In this document: piece by piece, positions 1 to 5,205 of the stretch | Position numbering within the stretch: the stretch's first letter is position 1 | How the letters are laid out: each line of letters opens with the position of its first letter | Assembly (NCBI GenBank): GCA_023426005.1 | Contig: JAFABO010000070.1 | Coordinates: 1-6,619, forward strand | Length of the DNA: 6,619 nt | DNA from: Bacillota bacterium | Lineage (GTDB): Bacteria; Bacillota; Clostridia; Acetivibrionales; DSM-1351 | Direction: 5' to 3' | Made by a program: the position numbers and the translations under genes | Notes under the pieces: model-generated | Told to the model about the DNA's origin: nothing | What the model saw: only the letters and a program-made list of their open reading frames with translations | Database searches by the model: none

Positions 1-2
1 CA

Positions 3-134
3 TACAAGTATCAGGAGGCCAATTTCCTGCACTTTCAAGAGTTGCTTGAAGAGTATGAAAATATTAAGATATCATATTCTGCTCTTTATGATATCTTAGA
101 TGGTGCAAACATTAAAAGCCCAAAGAAATATTAG
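3..134 (+). pseudogene. IS1202/ISNCY-type transposase, internal fragment
   Basis: An open frame enters from the left edge and reads HFQELLEEYENIKIS, then SALYDILDGANIKSPKK, before a stop at 132-134. This is the helix-turn-helix region of ISNCY (IS1202-group) transposases, where the pattern 'HFxELLxExExIxIS...ILxxAGIxSPKK' precedes a basic stretch and the DDE catalytic core. Only about 43 residues lie in the window, and everything after SPKK is missing, including the whole catalytic domain, so the gene cannot encode an active transposase. Sequence beyond position 134 belongs to a different, membrane-protein frame. The upstream part lies outside the window. The family call comes from remembered motif similarity and was not searched; that it is a transposase fragment is likely. 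Confidence 0.72.
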
Positions 135-352
135 GGCGCGTTTTTATGTCGGTCAGGTTTATCGTAACTTCCTTACGAGTCTTTTCAGTAATTGCAGCTA
201 CGATTTTAATAAGTTATGTAAATTTGAGAGTTATTTATGTGATTGCTGCTTTAGTAATTCTTTTAGCAGGAATGGTATCATTTATAGTTAAATTGGATAA
301 AAGAGAGGACCCATTACTCTTCGGAAAGATACAAAACAGTAAAGCAAATTAA
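134..352 (+). pseudogene. C-terminal fragment of an MFS efflux-type transporter
   Basis: The frame reads GRVFMSVRF from 134, then two hydrophobic segments separated by a short YVNLR loop, then a charged tail (KLDKREDPLLF) and a stop at 350-352. A 'GRVF-S' motif followed by the last two membrane spans is typical of the C-terminal end of 12-span MFS drug or siderophore exporters. The first ten or so spans are absent. The possible start ATG at 146 has no Shine-Dalgarno sequence before it (the preceding bases are GGGCGCGTTTTT), so this is probably not an expressed 68-aa gene. It begins within a few bases of where the transposase fragment loses its similarity, so the two remnants abut. The stop overlaps the stop of the convergent minus-strand gene by 4 bases. 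A small functional two-span protein cannot be fully excluded. Confidence 0.6.
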
Positions 353-972
353 TTATTTTCGTTTATTCTTTTTAACAGAAAATCAGCTACTTTACTTAAC
401 ATATTATCGTAATAAGTGTCAATAGTCTCTTGTAGATTAGAAATGGATTCTTGTTCCCACTGCACTAACTTTTCATAATTAACTATATCAGTTGGAAAGG
501 TGTTAAGCTCTATAGGCTCTAAATTGTATACACTGTGTATTAGTTTATTTTGATCTTCATTTAAATCAAAGTACATTTCAATACAGGCAAGTATTTCATA
601 CAAGTCACAATAACTATTTCGTAATTCTTCCAGATGTGATTCGGCTTTCAGGTTATATCTGATAGATTCGCTATGCTCTAAAGATTTTTGTCCACTTTTA
701 TTTATTACTTTTAATTGGGCTGTGTAATTATGTAAAATATCTGATTCTACTTTAGCAAATGCTGCATTGCATAAGCTTTGCTTAATTCTCATGAACTTAC
801 TGTAAGTTATTTCTTGATCTAACTTTCTCTTCAGCTTTCTCTGTTTTCTGTAATCACTGTTCTGCTGCAGCCTGCTGCTTAGTATAGCAATTGATCCTCC
901 CAATACTATTCCGGCAAATGAGGTGTTTAAAAGCGAAATTATGTTCTCTGTAATATTCTTAATATCTGACAT
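349..972 (-). CDS. Hypothetical membrane-anchored protein, 207 aa
   Basis: I do not recognise a family. Residues about 12-32 form one hydrophobic membrane segment (LLNTSFAGIVLGGSIAILSS). It is followed by a very basic stretch (about 36-52, rich in K, R and Q) that would sit in the cytoplasm by the positive-inside rule. The remaining 150 residues are polar, helical-looking and rich in E, N, L and Y, possibly coiled-coil. The protein has three cysteines, widely spaced, and no obvious catalytic motif. The ATG at 970-972 is preceded by AAAGGA (985-990 on the plus strand) at a rather long 12-base spacing. The gene is strongly AT-rich, unlike the MFS gene to its right. It stands alone, converging on the transporter remnant at 352. 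This topology suits a sensor, scaffold or phage/mobile-element accessory protein, but no function can be assigned. Confidence 0.75.
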   Translation of the reverse strand: MSDIKNITENIISLLNTSFAGIVLGGSIAILSSRLQQNSDYRKQRKLKRKLDQEITYSKFMRIKQSLCNAAFAKVESDILHNYTAQLKVINKSGQKSLEHSESIRYNLKAESHLEELRNSYCDLYEILACIEMYFDLNEDQNKLIHSVYNLEPIELNTFPTDIVNYEKLVQWEQESISNLQETIDTYYDNMLSKVADFLLKRINENN

Positions 973-1181
973 AAATATTTACATTCCTTTATTTTTTTAC
1001 AATACATATATTACCATTTTAACATTTGTACTTGTAAAATAAAAGAGTATTTTAAAATTGATTGTATAGGTGTTCATTAAATACCGAAAAGAAAATCCGG
1101 GTTCTAGTTTACAGACAGCTATATTTTGTAGTGAGGAAGTGAGCGACGACAATATCTTGGGCATTTTAAGGGGTTTATCGG

Positions 1182-1210
1182 TTGACAGGCCCTTTATCTT
1201 ATGTGATAAT
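1182..1210 (+). promoter_or_regulatory. Sigma-A promoter for the MFS gene
   Basis: A perfect -35 box TTGACA (1182-1187) is followed by a 17-base spacer and GATAAT (1205-1210, 5/6 match). The dinucleotide TG at 1202-1203 gives an extended -10 (TGTGATAAT). Transcription would start near 1217, giving a short leader that contains the AGGAGGG ribosome binding site at 1233-1239. This is the best promoter in the window. Confidence 0.8.
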
Positions 1211-1242
1211 TCAGATGTTTCTTATATTGTCCAGGAGGGAAT

Positions 1243-2496
1243 ATGAAAAATTTCTTATTAAAGCATCATTTACTTCGAACACTTGTGGAACTGCGCGGCA
1301 ATCCCCGGGCGTGTGTATACACGGAACCCATGTGGGGGCTGTCGATGAATCTTTGCTTGCCATATGCCACGGTATACATGCTGACCTTCGGCATGAGCGA
1401 CATACAGGTGGGAATAGTTACGTCGATTTATATGTTTTCCCAAATGGTGTTTGCCTTCCTATCCGGTATTATCATTGATAAGATGGGGCGCAGGTTGAGC
1501 ACCATGGTATTTGACTTCCTGGCCTGGAGCCTCCCCTGCCTTATATGGGCATCCAGTCAAGGCTTCTGGTTCTTTGCGGTAGCGGCACTGTTAAACGGTA
1601 CAATGAAGATAACCACCGTATCATGGGATTGCCTGCTGGTGGAAGATGCACCAAGGGATAAAATAACGCAAATCTACTCATGGGTCATCATCTGCGGCAA
1701 TCTCTCAGCACTCTTCGCACCGATATCTTCCATTTTGGTTGCCAGGCTGACATTGACACCGGCCATAAGAATACTCTATATCAATGCTTTTATTATAATG
1801 ACGGTCAAACTGCTCATACTATATAAGTTTTCCACAGAAACGGCTATTGGAAAAGTCAGGCGTGAGGCGGCCCAGAACAGGTCCTGGGGAGAAATGTTAT
1901 CCGGCTACAAAGGAGCGGCACGCATGATACTTACCTCAAGTGGTACGATATTTGCCATAATTATTAGTGTGCTGGTTGAGATTGTGGCAATGCTTGGGAT
2001 GACCTTCTGGCAGATTATTGCATCCCGCCGTATTGGAGTTCCCGATATTTTGCTGCCTATCTTCCCGATGGTAAGAAGCATGCTTGCTATCCTGCTTTTC
2101 TTTACCATCATCTCAAGGATTAGGCAATCAAAGCTAAAATGGCCGCTATACGGAGGATTTTTCAGTGCCATAATCAGCTGTGCATTGTTGATTACCATAT
2201 CAAACACCGGAGTTTGGGGGTATGTAATCCTCTCCGTATCCATATTGTTTGAAGCACTGGGTATGGCAGTATTAAGCACACTCAGGGAATCCCTGGTTGC
2301 CATACATGTCAATCCTGAGGAGCGCTCGGGAATTATGGCCTTGCTTCAGACAGCGGTTATGCTGGTGAGCGTGCCATTTGGATACATAGGCGGACTGCTG
2401 AGTGATATCTCCAGGGCACTGCCCTTTGTTCTGAGCATTGCACTGCTGCTGTTAGGTGTCCTGGCTACAACCGTATTTTACCGCAATCAAAATTAG
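1243..2496 (+). CDS. MFS transporter, 417 aa
   Basis: This is a complete major facilitator superfamily permease of the usual size (about 400 aa) with roughly 12 hydrophobic spans. The MFS signature motif A lies between spans 2 and 3 at residues 75-84 (GIIIDKMGRR). A polar, basic central loop (about residues 198-217, with KVRREAAQNR) separates the two six-span halves. The N-terminal 30 residues are basic and lack a cleavable signal. The start at ATG 1243 is supported by AGGAGGG directly upstream and by the promoter at 1182-1210. The substrate cannot be read from the sequence; drug, sugar or peptide export are all possible. Base composition is visibly richer in G+C than the flanking orphan genes, which may reflect separate acquisition. 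The next gene has its own promoter, so this is probably a single-gene transcript. Family assignment is firm and the role is unknown. Confidence 0.88.
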   Translation: MKNFLLKHHLLRTLVELRGNPRACVYTEPMWGLSMNLCLPYATVYMLTFGMSDIQVGIVTSIYMFSQMVFAFLSGIIIDKMGRRLSTMVFDFLAWSLPCLIWASSQGFWFFAVAALLNGTMKITTVSWDCLLVEDAPRDKITQIYSWVIICGNLSALFAPISSILVARLTLTPAIRILYINAFIIMTVKLLILYKFSTETAIGKVRREAAQNRSWGEMLSGYKGAARMILTSSGTIFAIIISVLVEIVAMLGMTFWQIIASRRIGVPDILLPIFPMVRSMLAILLFFTIISRIRQSKLKWPLYGGFFSAIISCALLITISNTGVWGYVILSVSILFEALGMAVLSTLRESLVAIHVNPEERSGIMALLQTAVMLVSVPFGYIGGLLSDISRALPFVLSIALLLLGVLATTVFYRNQN

Positions 2497-2500
2497 ACAA

Positions 2501-2533
2501 GGAAAGCAGAGGCACCTTTTAGGTCTGCCTTCC
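2501..2533 (+). terminator. Hairpin after the MFS gene, no T-tract
   Basis: An imperfect inverted repeat starts 5 bases after the MFS stop: GGAA (2501-2504) with TTCC (2530-2533), GCAGA (2506-2510) with TCTGC (2524-2528), and an inner CCT/AGG pair around a TTT loop with a GGCA bulge. It is placed like a terminator, but CCAGGG rather than a run of T follows, so it may only stabilise the transcript end or be weakly terminating. Confidence 0.4.
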
Positions 2534-2572
2534 CCAGGGAACGGAAAACAACTCCAGGAATTCACAATTATG

Positions 2573-2602
2573 TTCACTGATTTAGATGAAGATTAATATA
2601 AT
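2573..2602 (+). promoter_or_regulatory. Promoter for the 57-aa peptide gene
   Basis: TTCACT (2573-2578, 4/6 match to TTGACA) and a perfect TATAAT (2597-2602) are 18 bases apart, about 32 bases before the peptide's start codon. The -10 box lies in an AT-rich run, so its exact register is uncertain, but the pairing and position are good. Confidence 0.55.
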
Positions 2603-2634
2603 ATATTAATTACATTTATCTGGAGGGTAAACTA

Positions 2635-2808
2635 ATGGAATTTTTAAAATTAATATTGAGCTTAAGTCAAGCTGTCCGAAAAAGTGATGTAGCCAAAGGG
2701 TGCTTATTAGGCGGAGCAACCGCCATTGGTACCGGAGGAGCAGTATATATCGCCAAAAAATTACTTGAGAAAAAGAAAAGTCAGGATTTGAATATTAATA
2801 TTGAATAA
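2635..2808 (+). CDS. Small glycine-rich single-span membrane peptide, 57 aa
   Basis: A 57-codon frame begins at ATG 2635, seven bases after GGAGGG (2622-2627), and ends at TAA 2806-2808. The product opens with a short hydrophobic helix (MEFLKLILSLSQAV) and a polar turn (RKSDVAKG). A glycine-rich hydrophobic span follows (about residues 23-40, CLLGGATAIGTGGAVYIA), then a strongly basic juxtamembrane segment (KKLLEKKK) and an acidic, Asn-rich tail. The G-G-x4-G-x-G-G pattern suggests helix packing or pore-like assembly. A promoter 5' and a strong terminator 19 bases 3' make it a complete single-gene unit, which argues that the frame is real despite its size. No family is recognised. Possibilities include a small membrane regulator, a bacteriocin-like or toxin peptide, or a holin-like peptide. 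The LLGG at residues 24-27 also resembles a double-glycine processing site, though a leader of that kind is not otherwise evident. Confidence 0.72.
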   Translation: MEFLKLILSLSQAVRKSDVAKGCLLGGATAIGTGGAVYIAKKLLEKKKSQDLNINIE

Positions 2809-2826
2809 GACTACATTTCAAACATG

Positions 2827-2871
2827 AGAGCATCCAGCCGGCTTGAGAGCGGCCTGGATGCTCTTGCTTTT
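2827..2871 (+). terminator. Strong intrinsic terminator after the 57-aa peptide
   Basis: An 11-bp perfect stem, AGAGCATCCAG (2827-2837) with CTGGATGCTCT (2854-2864), extends inward by CCG/CGG with one bulged C and is followed by TTGCTTTT. It closes the peptide transcript. The stem lies 26 bases beyond the stop of the converging minus-strand gene and could also serve that gene, although the T-run in that direction is poor. Confidence 0.85.
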
Positions 2872-2896
2872 CCGGCATACCGGTCCCAAACCCGGT

Positions 2897-3310
2897 CTAA
2901 AACAACTTGTATTTGGGTTTTTCTTCATCAAAAAGCCAATACCTGAGCCAATCATCAAATATAATAGCTCCGAGGCTTATAAAAATCCAAAGTACTCCAT
3001 AGTAAAGGCAGATCTGTCCGTGAAGATTGTACGGTAAATTGCTGTAATCCCATATATTCAGCTTCAGCCATATATTTAAGATAACGCCGCTTACATATTC
3101 TACGACGGTAACCACAACAGCTGATATAATGCCTTGCAGCCACAAGGGTATTGACCACGTGAAAAGTTCATTTATCAGTCCTATAAGCACAAAACAGACA
3201 CCCCCCACAATGATCATAGGCCATGCGGAGTATCCATTATACATGCGTTCAATAAAATAGTAAAAAAATCCTCCGATTGCAAATAAAATAAGCAGTTTTA
3301 CATACTTCAT
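2897..3310 (-). CDS. PF06541/COG4905-type membrane protein (putative ABC transporter permease), 137 aa
   Basis: This small integral membrane protein has about four hydrophobic segments (roughly residues 3-20, 31-48, 57-77 and 101-119). Its conserved block at residues 87-101, WDYSNLPYNLHGQIC, followed by a Trp-containing span and a DDW motif, is characteristic of the family usually labelled 'putative ABC-transporter type IV' (PF06541, COG4905). Members are common in clostridia, and their biochemical role is not established; the ABC-permease label is historical and no ATPase gene lies nearby. Its length fits the shorter members. The ATG at 3308-3310 has AGGAG (3321-3325 on the plus strand) at 10 bases. 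The gene is divergent from the radical SAM gene and converges on the peptide gene, so it is transcribed alone. Membership is recalled from motif similarity. Confidence 0.78.
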   Translation of the reverse strand: MKYVKLLILFAIGGFFYYFIERMYNGYSAWPMIIVGGVCFVLIGLINELFTWSIPLWLQGIISAVVVTVVEYVSGVILNIWLKLNIWDYSNLPYNLHGQICLYYGVLWIFISLGAIIFDDWLRYWLFDEEKPKYKLF

Positions 3311-3342
3311 ATTATTGAATCTCCTACATATTGTTCCATAAT

Positions 3343-3370
3343 ATACTATAATATATTATGCTTTGATCAA
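3343..3370 (-). promoter_or_regulatory. Possible promoter for the PF06541-type gene
   Basis: Read on the minus strand, TTGATC (complement of 3365-3370, 4/6) and TAGTAT (complement of 3343-3348, 4/6) are 16 bases apart, just upstream of the AGGAG site. The surrounding run is almost pure A/T, so other -10 registers are possible. Confidence 0.3.
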
Positions 3371-3386
3371 CGACGGGGTGCAATAA

Positions 3387-3420
3387 TTTAACATTATGGA
3401 AACTACCATGTGGAATTAAA
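3387..3420. repeat. Imperfect inverted repeat in the divergent spacer
   Basis: TTTAA (3387-3391) pairs with TTAAA (3416-3420), and ATGG (3396-3399) with CCAT (3406-3409) around AAACTA. It sits between the two divergent promoters and might be an operator, but the pairing is short and could be chance in AT-rich DNA. Confidence 0.25.
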
Positions 3421-3442
3421 TGTAAAATAATTTTGATTATTT

Positions 3443-3472
3443 GTGACGCATCTTACCGCCTATGCATATGAT
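3443..3472 (+). promoter_or_regulatory. Probable promoter for the radical SAM gene
   Basis: GTGACG (3443-3448, matching the four central bases of TTGACA) and TATGAT (3467-3472, 5/6) are separated by 18 bases. The predicted start of transcription is just before the GGAGG ribosome binding site (3491-3495), giving a very short leader. Confidence 0.45.
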
Positions 3473-3504
3473 ACAGTAATATATGTCTCTGGAGGTATTG
3501 CATT

Positions 3505-4923
3505 ATGTTCCAAAAAATAAAAAACTTTTTTAAAATTCTCTTTATTAAAAAAGTTCTTAAATATATGGAAAGTGACCCTGTAAAAAGCATACCTGCAATT
3601 CTAAAATGGATTGAGAAATTTGACAAAACTAAAATTGTCAAGGGACAGGTTAAAACTGTCAGGAATGCTATGGAGGATAAACAGGGGAATTGGTATAAGC
3701 TGGTGATGAGTCTCTGGACTGATATAGACAAAGGAGTGCGCAGAAAGGTTTTTGAAAATCTTGTCATCAATTCTACAATAATAGGCAGTCCAAAGCAAAG
3801 TAAGACCAGAGAGGCCAACAATTGCAATATACCGTGGACAATACTGATGGACCCCACAACAGCATGCAACTTGAATTGTATAGGCTGCTGGGCTGCCGAG
3901 TACAAAAATGGACTCCAATTGAGTTATGATTTAATGGATAACATTATCCTCCAGGCAAAGGAAATGGGCGTTTACACCTTTTTATTTTCGGGTGGAGAGC
4001 CTTTGGTAAGAAAAAAGGATATTATCCGGTTGTGTGAGAAATATGGTGACTGTCTATTTTTAGCTTTTACAAATGGAACACTGATCGATGAAGAATTTGC
4101 CGATGATATGCTTCGCGTTAAAAATTTTATACCGGCCATCAGCATTGAAGGCTTTGAAAAAGATACAGACGCACGGAGGGGAGCAGGAGTATATAATTCA
4201 GCCACCGAAGCAATGAAAATACTTAAAAATAAAAAGCTCCTTTTTGGAGTATCCTGTTGCTATACCCGTGAGAATACTGAAATAATAGGCAGCGAAGAAT
4301 ATTTTGACGAAATGATTTCACTTGGGGCTAAATTTGCATGGTTTTTTACCTATATGCCCATAGGAAGCGGTTCACCGACTGATCTTATGGTTACGGCGGA
4401 GCAGCGGGAATTTATGTACCGGCAGATACGCAGCTTTAGGTCTACAAAATCCATTTTTACTCTGGACTTCTGGAATGACGGAGAGTATGTCGGAGGGTGC
4501 GTAGCCGGCGGACGGTATTATGTCCACATCAATGCAAACGGAGACATAGAGCCATGTGCATTCATTCACTATTCCGATTCCAATATACGGGATAAAACCT
4601 TGTTGGAGGCATTAAAATCGCCACTGTTCATGCAATATTACAAAAATCAGCCTTTTAATGAGAACTTTCTGAGACCCTGTCCTCTGTTGGATAATCCCGA
4701 CAGGCTGGTTGATATGGTGGAATTCTCCGGAGCAGCTTCTACAGATATGAGAGCTCCCGAGAATGTAACCGAGCTTGCCGGAAAGTGCAGGGAAGCAGCC
4801 GACAACTGGTCGGTGGCAGCCGAAAACTTATGGCGCAGGAAGGACGACTTTCCAAAGCAGAAAAGCTGTGCGGAATGCGGGTGCTGCCGAGGCTGCAGTT
4901 TTGGCTCTGAGGCCGAAGTCTGA
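3505..4923 (+). CDS. Radical SAM protein with SPASM-like C-terminal Cys region, 472 aa
   Basis: A basic, helical N-terminal domain (about 1-105) leads into a radical SAM core. The core has CxxxCxxC at C121, C125 and C128 (CNLNCIGC), which binds the [4Fe-4S] cluster that cleaves S-adenosylmethionine. SGGEP at 162-166 contacts the methionine. Further cysteines at C332, C351 and C392, in the settings GGCVAGGR, IEPCAF and RPCPLL, resemble SPASM/twitch auxiliary-cluster ligands. It belongs to the COG0535 group and to a clostridial/archaeal family I recall as conserved in length and sequence around DPTTACNL and AISIEGFE; no substrate is known to me. The last 20 residues contain CAECGCCRGC (C455, C458, C460, C461, C464), unusual beside remembered relatives. 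The ATG has GGAGG at 9 bases. The gene is monocistronic, with its own promoter and terminators. Enzyme class is firm and the reaction is unknown. Confidence 0.9.
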   Translation: MFQKIKNFFKILFIKKVLKYMESDPVKSIPAILKWIEKFDKTKIVKGQVKTVRNAMEDKQGNWYKLVMSLWTDIDKGVRRKVFENLVINSTIIGSPKQSKTREANNCNIPWTILMDPTTACNLNCIGCWAAEYKNGLQLSYDLMDNIILQAKEMGVYTFLFSGGEPLVRKKDIIRLCEKYGDCLFLAFTNGTLIDEEFADDMLRVKNFIPAISIEGFEKDTDARRGAGVYNSATEAMKILKNKKLLFGVSCCYTRENTEIIGSEEYFDEMISLGAKFAWFFTYMPIGSGSPTDLMVTAEQREFMYRQIRSFRSTKSIFTLDFWNDGEYVGGCVAGGRYYVHINANGDIEPCAFIHYSDSNIRDKTLLEALKSPLFMQYYKNQPFNENFLRPCPLLDNPDRLVDMVEFSGAASTDMRAPENVTELAGKCREAADNWSVAAENLWRRKDDFPKQKSCAECGCCRGCSFGSEAEV

Positions 4924-4965
4924 GAACTCATGTCAATGGGTACGGAAAACTTTATGAATGTCATT

Positions 4966-5008
4966 TCTCCTGAAGGCAAAAAAATCAAGCTGTCTTCAGG
5001 AGATTTTA
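4966..5008 (+). terminator. Intrinsic terminator after the radical SAM gene
   Basis: TCTCCTGAAG (4966-4975) pairs perfectly with CTTCAGGAGA (4994-5003). About three further inner pairs surround an A-rich loop, and TTTTATAT follows. It begins 42 bases after the stop codon and is a convincing rho-independent terminator. Confidence 0.85.
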
Positions 5009-5043
5009 TATACATAACATTTTTCCTTAATATTCTTTATCAT

Positions 5044-5076
5044 AGCTCCGATATATAATAGGAGCTTTAATTTTTT
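5044..5076 (+). terminator. Second, weaker terminator-like hairpin
   Basis: AGCTCC (5044-5049) pairs with GGAGCT (5061-5066) across an 11-base AT loop and is followed by TTAATTTTTT. The stem is only 6 bp, so it is probably a back-up to the terminator about 35 bases upstream. Confidence 0.5.
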
Positions 5077-5152
5077 GAGAGAAATTGTAGTCTTTATTAT
5101 TTATCTGCTCAGAGCTTTAATGAAAAGAAATTCGTCTTTTATATATTATCAT

Positions 5153-5205
5153 AGGAGGCAGATATTATAACATACTTTAATATATATAATATCTGAAGTT
5201 TTAAT
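5153..5205 (+). promoter_or_regulatory. Ribosome binding site separated from its start codon by a hairpin
   Basis: A consensus AGGAGG (5153-5158) has no ATG, GTG or TTG within usable distance. The next start, ATG 5206, is 47 bases away. The bases immediately after AGGAGG form an 11-bp perfect inverted repeat, CAGATATTATA (5159-5169) and TATAATATCTG (5185-5195), with a 15-base loop. If this folds in the mRNA, AGGAGG lies 10 unpaired bases from ATG 5206, close to a working spacing. The repeat could instead, or also, be a protein-binding operator; it contains TATAAT, but no -35 box is visible at the right distance. Confidence 0.5.

Noticed and set aside
1120..1145. GTGAGGAAGTGAGCGACGAC stretch as a possible dispersed repeat
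   Set aside because: It looks repeat-like, but only one copy is present in the window and no pairing partner or motif supports a call.
997..1164. 55-codon minus-strand frame in the 973-1242 spacer
   Set aside because: No Shine-Dalgarno sequence precedes its ATG, and the product has no recognisable pattern. The rest of this 270-base spacer shows only the MFS promoter and leader.
1182..1478. 98-codon plus-strand frame overlapping the start of the MFS gene
   Set aside because: It begins with TTG inside the -35 box of the MFS promoter, has no ribosome binding site, and its product does not look like a protein. It is a shadow of the MFS gene.
1243..4923. A peptide-modification (RiPP) cluster made of MFS exporter, 57-aa peptide and radical SAM enzyme
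   Set aside because: The three genes are separate transcription units, a minus-strand gene lies between peptide and enzyme, the peptide's span and basic flank look like a membrane protein rather than leader plus core, and I recognise no peptide-recognition (RRE) domain in the enzyme.
4647..5015. Minus-strand frame over the end of the radical SAM gene
   Set aside because: It is antisense to well-conserved coding sequence and reads through the terminator stem; it is a shadow.
4930..5058. 42-codon plus-strand frame after the radical SAM gene
   Set aside because: It runs straight through the strong terminator at 4966-5008 and lacks a ribosome binding site.
5159..5195. The inverted repeat before the 153-aa gene as an intrinsic terminator
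   Set aside because: The stem is almost all A/T, no T-run follows (AAGTTTTAATATG), and it lies between a ribosome binding site and a start codon.
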